Assembly (NCBI GenBank): GCA_935421135.1 | Contig: OW285194.1 | Coordinates: 1,944,501-2,008,500, forward strand | From: Bugulina stolonifera | Lineage: Eukaryota > Bryozoa > Gymnolaemata > Cheilostomatida > Bugulidae | DNA length: 64,000 nt | Reading direction: 5' to 3' | Position numbers and translations under genes: made by a program | The notes under the pieces: model-generated | Seen by the model: the letters and a program-made list of their open reading frames with translations, nothing else | The model's database searches: none | Told to the model about the DNA's origin: nothing | Part shown: piece by piece, positions 35,341-47,739 of the stretch | Layout of the letters: every line of letters starts with the position of its first letter | Numbering within the stretch: the stretch's first letter is position 1

Positions 35341-38300
35341 ATGACTACAGCTGGTACATCTATAGATTATTCTACTACTACAACTACAACTATGCATATT
35401 GTTCTGGCTTACCTCAATTGCAGGTAAATTCTATGTTTGGTGAGTTGTATCCTCCTTACATGACAGGTTCAACCCATTGTAATCAGGGGAGCCACAGCAA
35501 GCCCCCCCTCCCCAATGGATGATTGTACTGCAAAAGGAACATGAACAGTTGGGAATACTGTCATATTCAGTCGAACATATTGACCAACACAAGTCATGCT
35601 GACCTTCACATGTTGACCTTCACATGCTGACCTTCACATGCTGACCTTCACATGCTGACCTTCACATGTTGACCTTCACATGCTGACCTTCACATGATTA
35701 ACCCTCTGTTTCAATTAGTGTGCCATAATACAGTGTAAACTGTGCTCTGCCACACTCGAAGAATTGTTCGATGACATTGCTAAATCTTAGGTAGGTATTA
35801 TTTGCAGGTTGACAAACCAAACTAAGACAGACAAACTCAGAGACTTCATAAATAAATGTGAGTGTATAAAGAAAGATAAAGATTTTGCGAACACGAAATG
35901 GGATCCATTGAAATACTCTAAATATCTGGAGATTCTCTACTCACCAGGTATTAGTACAGTTAGAAACATACTGTCCATCCAATGAAAATAATTATAGTTC
36001 TATATTAGAGCATTGACCTCCGTGAACTCTATCATTGCATCACATCTGATATTTAACTCGTCACAAAAATTATGCTGCCACCAATAGTATACAACCTGAC
36101 AAATGATGATCAGCCAGGTCTTAAATTAATTTTAATTTAAATTTAAACATCACTTACATGTATATTTATGTATACTGCTCCACCAATAAAATAATTATTT
36201 ATTAAATACACTTTTTGTATGTGTAGATCTCTCACAGAACTGTAAGGGTATGCCATTGTTCTGCAGCCTCAAATTTTAGCAAACACACTCTAAGCATTAA
36301 CCATCATGCCAAAGTGTTTTGGTTAGATTTTGTCTGATTTGAATCGATTCCATTTTTCCCCTAATTAGAGCAATCAATAGTATGCTTCAATATGGTAAAA
36401 TAAAGACTCTACATGCACAATGACACGGCTAATCGAGGGTAGAGGTCTTTCGGCTGGTTAACTCCCCCAAAGTATTTGATATCCCATATTACTATGCAGC
36501 ATCTTTCTTTACTCAACAGAGAGAACTTACCAGAGATGTGACATAAAGAATTACACAGATGGTAAAGCGTTTGTATCATACATGGAACGACATCCGACAT
36601 ATAAATCGTCACAGATACATAATAACAATGTCACATGGTATCAGATATCAGAGGTGAGTTTTAATATTATTATCAACACTTGTGACATGCTGTACCTCTC
36701 AAAGACCCCAGTCTACAAAGGTGCTATGCACAGATACTGTAACAGCCCTATGATTTTGACGACGTTGCTGAGGCCGGAATGCTCTTCCAGAAGGCCCGTA
36801 ACAAGGAAAATCTCCGTCAGAAAGAGATACCTACTGATGACATCATCCAGAAGGCTCTTCCACTACTCATACAGAATAGTCGGGTAGAGACGAGGCCGAC
36901 GGAACTATCAGAACCCGTCCTAGTAGAAGAACCTAAACCTACTAGCCCAGAGGAAAACATCAGACGACTCAACCCTAACCAAGAGCACGCCACCCTAGTG
37001 AAGAGATTAGTACACATAGCTTATCAGGAACTACCCGAGGCGCACCACCGGGTATTAACTGTAGAAAATTTCAGCAACTCACTTGAGGACAGACACCTAC
37101 AGAGACAGCTGCTAGCTATCAAACCCAGAGATGTGGACTCGGCCGTCTGAGTCGGAAATCACTTCCTGCTCGACAAAGGATCCTCTTGTGGAGGTTAAAC
37201 ACATCAACTCAGGGCCATAGCTGAACCCGAGCCAGAGCTACCCCACGTAACTACAGTGGACATCGACCTGGCTTGAGTCAACGACCTGAAAGAGCCCATC
37301 CAGACTCTCAGCCGAGAAGTCAGAAAGCTCCGTGGACTCATCAACGTCTCTAGAGCACCAGGATGAAGGAAGAGACCAACCTGTTCGACCAGCAAGAAGC
37401 CTGGCCAGCATTCTCAGCATGCTAGTAGAGAGACCCCTACCACACCTGCAGAGACAGAAGCACCCGTGGCGGGGAAAGGCTCGGACCCGAGGCAGTAGAG
37501 CCTGACACTCGGGCCCCACAAGCACCTCACTCCTCTCACACAACCATCGTAGAAGGCAGTCCAAATAACATTGTCAGCCAGACCGACCCCCTCCCCCGTG
37601 AGGCAGTAACTCCAGTGACTTTTAAAAAACCCCACGTACCCAGTTTGTACGTGCGTGGACGACTTTGTGACCAAGAAGTGAACCTAGTCTTGGACACGGG
37701 CTGTACAACAACCTGATACCTTCTCGAACACTACTGAAATTGCAGAGACCAGACATAGAAGTCCTGCCAGTACCACAGCAGCCTTATGGCAAGATGGCCG
37801 ACGGTTCAACACTTAAATTTGAGGGATTGGTTAGATTAGCCATCGTAATCGGCCATACTTTCAACCAGAAACTGTTCCTAATCAGTTTCATACCAGAAGA
37901 TGACATCATCGGGATGCCCTACCTGGTTATGCACAGATGTTCTGTCAACTGCAATACCACTAAGGTATACACCAGTCGAGATCAATGGCTGTGTGTCAAT
38001 CAGACAGGAAATGTCTATTGGTCTAGGACGATGCCTGAGATGATGCCTAGTACAACTCCGACGACCGACGCTAATGTAACTTACCAGCATCCTGGTAACT
38101 GAAGAAAAAGACCAGTTGCCGAGGGAGGAGCGGAATCTAAAAGAATCTAGGGCCGACGGACCAAGAAGTCCAACATCCGAGAATGGGAATCAGATGGAAC
38201 CCGCCTCGAGGTCTGTGCTGTCAATTTTTTCCAGCACCAGTTATTCCCAAGTAAGCCCAACACGGACAGAGGTCCAAAGGGAGAAGCCGTCTCTGTCAGA

Positions 38301-40904
38301 ATGTTAACGCCCATGTAGAGAGGCAAAAGACCCTCAATATATAGAAGAAGGAAAGCCTGGTGGAAGCGAGGCCAACCTACAGAGCCAGTCACAGATGAAT
38401 CCAATCCAATAGTTACCTGTGGGACGACAGCCCGCAGCCAGCCGACATGGCACAGACCGCTGGACGCCACCGCTGACGTTTTTTACTTCTTTCACAAGCA
38501 AGCTATTCCGGTGACCCAGACAAACCGTGAGATCGAAATAGATCTACCTACAGGGGTCAAACTAGTGCACTTTCACCAGCGTGAAAGTCACAACCACAAT
38601 AGACCATTGTCTACTGTAGACGTTATATCACCAGGTGTTGAAGACGTAGGGACAGCCAGCACATGTATAAGGGATCAGAATCCAGCCAGATTCACCAGTT
38701 GTCCAGTTGCAGTCAACCACACAGTTTCCAGGGCACAGTCAACCAGCCACTCTTTTCAAGCTCTGCCAGTAGACGATGCCTTTTCTACCGTCGACCTACG
38801 CATAGCTCCGACAGCTCTTTTGATGTAGAAGCTGCACTCTTGTTCTTAGACGACGAGGACCTACACTCGGGTCTCGGGACACCCACGAGGAATGAGGTCG
38901 TATCAACAAAACATTACAAAAACCTCCCAAAACATTACAATAATATATTAACTACATGTACAGTTAAAACAGTTTAAACAGAATCTAAGCTATTTTAAAA
39001 TATAGTAGACAGACTGCATAACAAGTAGTGTCAGAATATTGATCAAACCTACAGTGATGCCATCCACCTATTCTGATTTACATGTACACAACTTATTGTT
39101 GATCATGATAAAGATAACATAGTTGATTTGCGGACACATATACTAAAATATCCAGTGCAATCAAACTTTCAGTGGTGATCATATTAAATTTTAGTCTGGG
39201 AGCTACTTCCAATTACCATTATTATTCTCCAGTATGCTACCTTTTCCGTTCATACATGTAAAGTTGTAATTTTTATTTTAGATCATGACATTCACAGTTG
39301 ATCTGTTAGAGGAGTGTTATGAGGCAGGTAGGGCTGAATTGATTCCATTCCTCATAGACTGGTCTGTTTCGTGTATTAACCAACAGAACTGCATTCATAC
39401 AGGTGATGGATGGGTAAGTAATTATGTCAACCTGGTGAAGGTACAGTACATGTGCAAATGAACTACCTGTGAGACAGATATAAGCATATTTAATAGCAAG
39501 TAGATCAAGTGAACTTTTGCACAAGTGCCTTTTACTCTGGCATAGATAGTAGATTCTAGCAGAACTGGCTCTGATCTGTTAGACGATGTATGTTGCAATT
39601 CACTGCTTAGAGAATAAGCTGCTGTTGGGTTCTATGGCTGCCTGTCACATTTCCACATGCTTTTAATCTACGTGTACATGTACAATGCACAATGTATATT
39701 ATTAATTTGGAATATTTCAGACACTTACCAATGCATCTAAATCTACAAAATGTATAAATGAGTCTGTCAATTATAACAGGCTGATATACTAACTATTCTT
39801 CCAACTACGTCAGACGGCAGTTCTATAATGGCACCACTAAATTCTCAACAAGGAAATAGTATTGCTATTGAGAAAGATGTCATTTCAGATGAAGAAGATC
39901 CACTTTATGTCACATCTTCTGGTTCCTCTTCAAAACCGTCAAATGTAAATTCATCAATTCTTTCGATAGAGCGTAATTTGGCAAAATCATTTCCCAATGA
40001 TGAAACTCTGAAGGATAATACGTCCTTACCTTCCATAGACAAAGAACTATTAGACTCATCAACAGGAAATGAACTAATACTCTTAAGATGTTCTTGTGGC
40101 AACGAGAAAAACATGACAAGAATTGGCAACTTCTTTGGTGCTTGTGAAGAATCTGGATGTGGGAAAGTGACATGCTCACTGTGTTCTGGAACATTTGCCG
40201 CTTCAGGAACTTTCACCCATTTAAACGCGCACAAACTTAAAAAGAAGAGTTTGGTCACTAAAGAGCATGTCAAGAACAACACTGAGGCATACAATGCTGT
40301 CTGCTGCAACTGCAAGAGTTCAAACTGTGTTAGACTTGCTCAAACAAAATATCTAGGTAAATGTAAACTCTGTAAGATGAATATATGCTTATACCCTGGT
40401 TGTGGAAAGTCTGGCAAAGCTAACATAGTATATATGCACATTTATCACAGACATTTTGGGGGTATTGTGCCACGAAGACTAAAACTTTCTGAATCTCGAG
40501 AGCTCCGCTTGCTAAAGTGTGGAACATGTAAGAATATTTCAAATATGGTAAGAGACAGAAAATTTTGGAGTAAATGTGGGACACCTTCCTGTAAGGATTA
40601 TGGAATTGTTTTTTGTCTAATATGCGGTTGCAAACCTGGTGTTCGGTGGAGGGCGAATCACTTAAGGTACCATGGGGCTGAGAGTTATAGTTTGATAACA
40701 GATGAACATGTTGACTCCAACATGAAGCTCTACAACAAAACATGTGGAAACTGCAAGGTACAGAGCTGTGTTCAGTATAACTTACCAACAACACGAAAAA
40801 TAGCAAAGTGCAAATGTTGTACTTATTATGTATGTATGTTTCCTGATTGTGAGAGATATTATTCTAAAGCGAGCTCGATGCAAACACACTGTTCTAGGCA
40901 CTAA
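35341..40904 (+). CDS. Cys/His-module protein, paralogue A (5 exons, 537 aa)
   Basis: Exons 35341-35423, 35808-35947, 36520-36653, 39282-39413 and 39780-40904 join in phase across GT-AG introns. The N-terminal half is a Lys-rich conserved region (residues about 28-162) with KWDPLKYSKY, HPTYKSS, NNNVTWYQISE and CINQQNCIHTGDGW. A Ser-rich linker follows, then two similar modules of about 125 residues (about 245-370 and 382-508). Each module carries repeated C-X2-C, C-X4-C and H-X3/4-H pairs (CSCGNEKN, TCSLC, CCNCKSSNC, CKLCKMNICLYPGC, HIYHRH), enough ligands for several zinc ions. The last part of each half-module resembles a C2H2 finger. Nucleic-acid or protein binding is plausible but inferred. 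The neighbour at 41544-45076 is a tandem paralogue with the same exon plan. Intron 3 (2.6 kb) holds retroelement 2. I recognise no family. Confidence 0.8.
35596..35698 (+). repeat. 14-bp minisatellite in intron 1 of paralogue A
   Basis: About eight tandem copies of CTGACCTTCACATG (with T for C at one site in some copies), inside intron 1. Confidence 0.9.
36779..37150 (+). pseudogene. Gypsy-type Gag fragment
   Basis: 123 residues open, ending in TGA, with reading possible back to about 36750 (FDDVAEAGMLFQKARN). The LVHIAYQELPEAHHRVL and NSLEDRHLQRQL blocks match the pattern of Ty3/Gypsy Gag, in which an aromatic-Pro block is followed by a LxDxxLR block. No CCHC knuckle was found after it. Confidence 0.65.
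37620..38102 (+). pseudogene. retropepsin-like aspartic protease fragment
   Basis: The frame around 37620-37715 gives VPSLYVRGRLCDQEVNLVLDTGCTT with the Asp-Thr-Gly active-site triad. After stops or a frameshift, 37740-38102 continues with DGSTLKFEGLVRLAIVIG and EDDIIGMPYL, the usual second half of a retroviral-type protease. The break between halves shows decay. Confidence 0.7.
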
Positions 40905-41543
40905 ATTTTCATGTTAAGACATAAATTTCAATCTAAATACTAAGTAGTCAAACTTCATGGTTTTATCAAGATTAATTAAGTTTTACAAGTGTTTTCAAAA
41001 AATAAATTTTTTTTGTAAAGAAATGTACCTAAAACGTATATTTCACAGTAAGTCTAGTTACAGTAAGCACTTGCAGATCTTCAAAGTTTATTCACAATTG
41101 TCTTTCCCTGAAGAGCAACATGCTAAAGAGATCTAGCACACTTGTAACATTAAAATATTAATAACACTAATTGACCACTCAGAGTGCATTTATTGTGAGT
41201 TATGTTTGGAATATCTGAATAGTATACTGTGCAATGTCCAATCACTGACAAATGGCTAAACAGATTGCTCTACTGATAAACAATCATGTGTCGCCATGTA
41301 AGTAAATGTAATCTGTTACAAGTTACAGTGTCTTAAAGTTGATGCCAACTCCACTCAAGCTCTCCAGATGAGCCTTGAATATGAAGATAATTTAATTAAT
41401 AAAATGTTTAAGAACGTTATGTTATGGTGCTTTTTGAAATATTTCAATTGTTAGCGTTAAGATAAATCATCGTTCACGAAATTACATATTGTAGACATTA
41501 CGTCATCATTGTACTATTTTTTTCAGTTTAATAATCAGCAAAC
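40905..41543. other. spacer between paralogues A and B
   Basis: AT-rich sequence of 639 bp holding the 3' UTR of paralogue A and the promoter of B. AATAAA is present at about 41000. No further exon seen. The short spacing fits a recent tandem duplication. Confidence 0.5.
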
Positions 41544-44500
41544 ATGACATCAATTACCGACCTAACTATAGAATCTACTACTACTAGCACCACCAGAGAG
41601 ATAATACTGGCATGCATTGCTAACAGGTACATGTACATGTATAACATAATATTATGTTGGGATTTCGTGGTATACTGGGTATTACTCATTTACAGTTGTC
41701 TGTTGAATGGCATGGTATCAGACAGTATGTGTTCTAGATTGTACATACATTGTATTAGATGTCCACAAATATTTCAGAACGAACAAAAGTGTCTCTGATA
41801 GTTTATAACACCACAGGTTAAGTAAAGACATCAAGAAAAACAAAATTAAGGATTTAATAAATACATATCTAAAGAAAGATAAAGACATTGGGAATGCAGA
41901 ATGGGATCCAGTAAAATATTCTAAATATTGTGAGGTTCTCTACTCACCAGGTATTATGAACGTGGAAAAAATGCTGTCTATAAAAATTACTTTAATTTTA
42001 CATTAGTCTATAAATGATCACAGAACATGTACCATTGTACCATTGATTGTGTAACTAACTAGATCTAAAACTTTAGCCCAAAACAATATAACTGGTAACC
42101 AGCATGAAAAGAGCCTTGATTTGATTCTCAATTCTATCCTCATTAAGCTGTTGGATATAGTAAGATGAAGGATCTACATGCACAATAGTAGAATTAATTG
42201 AGGAGGAGAGCCCAGCTAGCAGGCATGTCGGTGTTGTTTATTAAAAAGGGTTAGGGGGAAACAAACTATTATTTAGCAGACCAACGTCTGCATGAAGGAA
42301 AGACTATTTCTGAGCAGACAGTAGGTGCTGCTCCATGGTCACTTTAAATGTACTGAAGCTGATAATAAATAGTTATTCTGAGAGCTTTGTTAACAAAAAA
42401 TCCAAAGTTGGTCTACAAATTTCTGAATGTATTTACTATATTAGACGTATTTAGAAACTGTACTGGTTCATATAGGACTGCTTTAAATATCCGAACACAA
42501 CTTGAGTGTTCAGGCGTGACTAATGCTTGATTTGAAGGGGCTTCCCCTTGTTTACGATAAATATTATTACCAGGCACGCGTTATAGCTAGCGCTATATTA
42601 TTGAATAAAATATATTGTTATTGCCGCAGATTGCTATTTATAAGCTTACACGGTGCAATATCCAAATATGCCTATTATGTCTTTCAGCTGGTTGCTACTT
42701 GAAGCCACAATTAGGCCTACTATATATATATTTCTATTCATCACATAAATTCTTACACATAGGATAAGCACTATATTGTTACTCAACCTATTAGTACAGT
42801 ACATGTATAAGACAAGTGAGTGATACCCCACGATTCACATGTAGTGCTGTATTTTTATTGTTAAACAGAGAGAACTTACCAGAGATGTGACATAAAGAAG
42901 TACACAGATGGTAAAGCGTTTATATCATACTTGGAACGACATCCGACATATAAGTCATCACGGTTACATAATAACAATGTCTCATGGTATCAGATATCTG
43001 AGGTGAGTTTTACCAAAACTGTCATGTTATTGATGGGCTTTACTTCTCAGTCATTATTATATTGGCAAATAGATATACATTTCTAGCCATCAATGCCAAC
43101 ATACTGTTTAACTCAGGTAACCCAATTAAATCCAAAATTCTACCAGTTCCACGTGAGTTTGCATTCTGTCAGACATGTAGTGTATTATAACAAGTATAAC
43201 TGACCTTTACATTGACAGTCCTGGTAACCACACAACTGGAGTCTTTCTATTCAATGCAGACAAGAGTTCGTTTTCAGTCGGTTTTAGGCAAATTTTAGTA
43301 CGCATGCAATTTCCGAAAGAATTTCGCACTTTTCTTGGTAACACTAAAACAATTTGCAAATCCAGAAAGAAGAGTCTTTAAATACCAGCAAAATCAGTCA
43401 CTGCAATAAAAAAAAACATTTTCTGTTTCATTTTATAAAGTTGCAATACGATATTTTAGATCATAACATTCACAGTTGATCTGTTGGAGGAGTGTTATGA
43501 GGCAGGTAGGATTAAGTTGATTCCATTCCTCATAGACTGGTTTGTGTCGTGTATTAACCAACAGAACTGCATTCATACAGGTGATGGATGGGTAAGCAAT
43601 TATGTCAACCTGTACAGTACATGTGCAAATGAACTTTCTGTGATATATCAGCATAATAAACTGAATAAACTGTGTTTTGCTCTGACATACTAGTTACATA
43701 TGTACACTTATGATCTAGTACAGCTGGCTCTGTACTGTTGGGCAATCTCTCCATGTATGTAGTCATATTTTGCAGTTTCTTAACCGCCATTTTACGCTGA
43801 TATGTTTTTCATTGGCTAATTTTTATGTTGAACTATATGTACAGGTATATAATAATTCAGAATTATTATGTTTGATGATGTACCTAAACAAGCGTGTGAA
43901 TTATATATATAACAGGCTGACATACTGACTGCTTTACCAAGTACTTGGAACGACAGTTATATATTGGCACCACTAAATGCTCAACAAGGAAATAGTATTG
44001 CTCTTGAGAAAGAGGTCATTTCTAAACAAGAAGATTCATTCTCTATTACCCCTTCTGGTTCCTCTTCAAAACTACCAAATGTCGATTCATCACAACTTCT
44101 TTCCGTAGAACCGAGTTTGGAAAAGATGTCTTCTGATGATGAAATTCTGAAGGAGAGCACTTCTTTCCTTTCCATAGACAAGAAACTTTTAGACTCATCA
44201 ACAGGAAATGAACTAATCCTCTTAAGATGTTCATGTGGCAACGAAAAAAACATGAAAAGAATCGGCAACTTCGTTGGTGCCTGTAAGGAACCTGGATGTG
44301 AGAGATTTACATGCTCACTGTGTTCATCAACATTTGACAATTATAAAGGCGCTTACAATCATATAACCAGACATAGACTCCAAATGAAGAGTCCCGTCAC
44401 CAAAGAGCATGTCAAGAATAACACTCAAGCATACAATGCTGTCTGTGGTAACTGCAAGAGTTCAAACTCCGTCAGGTCATTTCTTATGCAATTTACCAAA

Positions 44501-45076
44501 CATGCCAATGTCACTAAATATCTAGGTCGATGTAAACTATGTAAGAAAGAAACCTGCATGTATCCTACTTGCGGAGTGTCAGGCAATTATCATGCACTAT
44601 ATATGCATATCCGTCACAAACATTTAGGAGATGTTGTACCAAGAAAACCAAAGCCACCATCTGAATCTCGAGAGCTTCACTTGCTGAAGTGTGGAACTTG
44701 TAAGAGCATGTCCAACATGGTGAGAGATGGAAAGTTTTGGAGTAAATGTGGGACACCTTCCTGTAAGGATTATGGGATTGTTTTCTGTCTAATATGCGGT
44801 CGCCAAACTCTTGCTTCGCGGAAGGAGAATCACTTACAGTACCATGGGGCTGACAGCCATAGTTTGATAACAGATGAACATGTTGACTCTAACATGAAGC
44901 TCTACAACAAAACATGTGAAAACTGCAAGGTACAGAGTTGTGTTCACTATAGCTCACCAGCAAGACAAATTATAGGAAAGTGCAAGTGTTGCACTCATTA
45001 TGTATGTATGTTCCCTGGCTGTGAGAGGTATTATTATAGTTTGAGTTCGATACATGTACACGGCAACAGGCATTAA
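41544..45076 (+). CDS. Cys/His-module protein, paralogue B (5 exons, 547 aa)
   Basis: Exons 41544-41626, 41817-41950, 42869-43002, 43460-43591 and 43916-45076 join in phase. Exons 1, 3 and 4 have exactly the same lengths as in paralogue A (83, 134, 132 bp), and all intron phases match (2, 1, 0, 0). Conserved landmarks: MTS-Thr-rich start, EWDPVKYSKY, HPTYKSS, NNNVSWYQISE, CINQQNCIHTGDGW, APLNAQQGNS, and the two Cys/His modules (CSCGNEKN through HIRHKH; CGTCKS through HVHGNRH). Module 1 has a 12-residue insertion after SNSVRS compared with A, and one Cys of the A module (SNC) reads SNS. Both copies keep intact frames and cluster most substitutions outside the zinc ligands, so both are probably functional. 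Molecular role unknown. Confidence 0.8.
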
Positions 45077-45389
45077 TATACATGTACATTGTAGTAATTT
45101 ATTTTAATTCTGACAAACAAGCAAGCACGTTTTGTATTTTAAGCAAGACTAATAATTAAATTTCACTGTTGAGTATTTTGAAGAAATACACTAAATGTGG
45201 TAAATCAAAAAAGAACATGTGAATTCTACAGAAATTCTACTACCAATAAGCGCGTTGAGGTCTTAAGCATTTGTCTATTAGTGGTTTCTCCTAGAAGAGT
45301 CAACATCCCGACGAGAATTAATGACATTAATTGGCCACTCGGAGTTTCTTTGCTGGTTTTATAATGCATATTGTCAGTAAAAATCCATT

Positions 45390-45900
45390 GCCTATACTGA
45401 GAAAGAGAGTGATCCGACCTAGTAAGCAGTTCGGGTTGCAAGGTCGAGGACCTTAACAACTGGAATGACCTATCTACAAAGTGAAAGTCTCTGTATGTAA
45501 GTATAGATGTGCCTTTATTGAGATCCAAGCATGAACTGAGACAACAAGCATAAAAACAATGTGCTTTATGTAGTATAAGAACTTCTGGAGGAAGTTCCGG
45601 TAAAAAGGCCGACGTAGTGTCGTAAAAAGATGACGTAGTGTCGTCCGAAAATTGTGCAACAATATGGCGGCCAGAAGCCCGATGGCTGATCCAAAATAGG
45701 TCGGGTTTGACGAAAGATACTTAAAACCATCTAGATCATATATAAAATAAATATCATGCAGTTCCGAGAGGTCGGGCCTCTTTACATGGGTATAAAAAGG
45801 ACATAATTGCTCAGTAATGCCCACAAGATGCATACAAGTAACATTCTACTACATAGACAGTTGGTACAAGCAAGTGTAATGCAAGATAAGTGTATATAAT
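45390..45900 (-). repeat. LTR fragment, minus orientation
   Basis: It matches the LTR copy at 46939-47639 in reverse, including the subfamily marker AAAAAGGCCGACGTAGTGTCG and CCGGAAC duplications. The 3' LTR end is missing to the left, so it is truncated. It lies downstream of paralogue B. Confidence 0.7.
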
Positions 45901-45945
45901 TAGTGTCATGTAGTTGGGAGGCTAGATCAGAGTTATATGTGACCA

Positions 45946-46163
45946 TTACAATATTGTCGTTGTTTAGTTGATGCTTGGATCTCAATAAAGACACTCCTAT
46001 ATTACTTATACAGAGTCTTCTTTCGTAGCTAAGGTTGATTCCAGCTGAATAGGTCTTTGGACCTTGATGCCGGAACAACCTACTAGGACTGAACATACTC
46101 TTTCTCGAGTACAGCGTGTAAGCATTGACTCGGGCCTTATGGGTCGTCTTGGTTTGCTAAGCA
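45946..46163 (+). repeat. LTR 3' fragment, plus orientation
   Basis: It carries CTCAATAAAGACACTCC, CAGAGTCTTC and GGGTCGTCTTGG in LTR order, facing the opposite way to the fragment before it. It is interrupted at 46164 by the MITE and continues briefly after it (TACTGTTTGACC). Confidence 0.5.
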
Positions 46164-46171
46164 ACTACAAG

Positions 46172-46904
46172 TAGGCCTGCAACGATTCACAAAATACTGT
46201 TTCGATTTTTTCGATTCTGCCAATAAACTTTTTCAATTTTTTCGATTCGATATTTCATTGCGCAAAATTAAGAGAAAATACACTAGTGAGATCAATCAGA
46301 CCAATAACAGTATCTCACAATTTTACTGAAATAATGTAGCTATGTAGTACAACAATACGCAGGTGTGTTACTGTAACCCCAAGCAAGCAGTGAATGAAGA
46401 CTATGTTGCTATTTATTTGAATCATTTACCCTGACCTCATTTACATTGCAGCAGTTCTTCGTAACAGTATTTTCGAACACTATCAGTTGTAGTAATTGAG
46501 TTGATAATGCCATAATTTTTAGAATCACCAAAAAGAGTAGAATGAGTAGATTCCAGAAGCATGCCCTTCTATTTGTGTGGAATATCAAATAGAAATTGTA
46601 TGTTTGGGGCATTTATATAATTATAGACTTACATTAGTAATACATCTTAGTACATGTATTTTATAGCTATCCACTTATAGCCAACAAAATTATTAGGAAA
46701 AAATTGTGCTGCACTGAGATTCGAACCCATGACCACACGTTTGTAAAGCGAGCGCTCTGCCACCATGCTATAGTGATAACTTGGGATTCCCAATACTAAG
46801 TATATATTTAAAAAGAATCGAAAATTGAGAGCAATGAATCGATATTGAAAATGCTGCAAATTAATCGTATCGAGAATCGTTAACGATTCATCGTTGCAGG
46901 CCTA
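46172..46904. mobile_element. hAT-type MITE with perfect 8-bp target duplication (733 bp)
   Basis: The inverted terminal repeats TAGGCCTGCAACGAT are identical over 15 bp, and the element is flanked by ACTACAAG on both sides (46164-46171 and 46905-46912). The ends continue into ATTCGAT-rich subterminal inverted sequence. An 8-bp duplication with short TIRs is the hAT hallmark. No transposase. A tRNA-derived segment lies inside. It inserted into an LTR fragment, so it is younger than that LTR. Confidence 0.9.
46705..46785 (-). other. tRNA-derived segment inside the MITE
   Basis: On the minus strand TAGCATGGTGGCAGAGCGCT resembles a box A and GGGTTCGAATCTC a box B at tRNA spacing. The T stem does not pair properly, so this is a tRNA relic or SINE piece rather than a working tRNA. 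Confidence 0.5.
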
Positions 46905-46938
46905 ACTACAAGTACTGTTTGACCTTTGATATAACACT

Positions 46939-47639
46939 GTAATGGTTGAGCCGACTCGGCTCCATCCCCCGAGCAGACTCACTCAGACATTACGAACACT
47001 AATGTAGTTATAACTTGCTTATAGGTCCTATTTATGTAATTGAATATTGTTGTATACCTGCACATAGCATTACTAAGTCAATATACTGTTTTTATACCCA
47101 TGTAAAGAGGCCCGACCTCTCAGAATTACTTGATGTTGATTTTGCATATGATCTAGATGATTCTAAGCATCTTTTGTCATAACCCTACCCATTTTGGGTC
47201 GGCCATCGGGCTTCCAGCCGCCATGTTGTTGCGCAATTTCCAGACGACCCTACGTCGTCTTTTCCCGACACTACGTCGGCCTTTTTACCGGAACTTCCTC
47301 CGGAAGTTCTATTACTATATAAAGGGCATTGTTTTTACATTTGTTGTCTCAGTTCATGCTTGGATCTCAATAAAGACACTTCTATACTTATATATAGAGA
47401 CTTTCACTTCGTAGGTAGGTCATTCTAGTTGTTAAGGTCCTCGACCTTGCAACACGAATTGCCTACTAGGTCGGATCACTCTGTTTCTCAGTATAGTAAA
47501 CAAGCATTGACTCGGGATCATATGGGTAGTTCTTTGACTACTGACACCGATCAATCCTTCATGCAATGAGAAGGCCTGGCACCACTCATAGGCACCTCAT
47601 TTTGGACTCGGGAGTCGTCTAAGGCCAAAAACCATTACA
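46939..47639 (+). repeat. solo LTR, second subfamily (701 bp)
   Basis: It runs TGTAATGGTTGAGCC to CCATTACA; the flanking 4-mers ACAC and ATAC differ at one base. It differs from the main subfamily by the TTTTTACCGGAACTTCC block and the AGGTCCTCGACCTTGCAAC insertion, and matches the minus fragment at 45390. A further LTR tail ending CAAAACATTACA lies at 47641-47735. Confidence 0.8.
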
Positions 47640-47739
47640 ATACAGAAGACCTAGCACCGTTCATAGGCTCTTCTATTTTGGGACATCAGGTCAGCACCAG
47701 CACACCCATATAAATGACACTCAAAACATTACAATATTT

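Larger units (their letters stand above)
36741..38946 (+). mobile_element. degenerate Ty3/Gypsy-like element (element 2) in intron 3
   Basis: A coding relic without intact LTRs. At 36779-37150 a frame matches the C-terminal part of Gypsy-type Gag (VHIAYQELPEAHHR, then FSNSLEDRHLQRQL). A disrupted region follows, then a retropepsin-like protease at about 37620-38060 (LVLDTGCTT catalytic motif and IIGMPYL flap-side motif). Next come the basic/EIEIDL regions collinear with element 1 and the acidic LFLDDEDL segment to about 38900. The right end carries two ACATTACA words that look like LTR-end remnants. No reverse transcriptase, RNase H or integrase lies between protease and the accessory region. 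Several stops make it inactive. Confidence 0.75.

Noticed and set aside
35596..35698. CRISPR-like array
   Set aside because: Uniform 14-bp tandem units without spacers, in a eukaryotic intron; a minisatellite.
39905..40315. 136-residue minus-strand frame inside paralogue A
   Set aside because: Antisense shadow of exon 5, whose plus-strand frame has conserved Cys/His spacing and a paralogue.
46705..46785. A functional tRNA gene
   Set aside because: Box A and B words are present but the T stem and acceptor stem do not pair.
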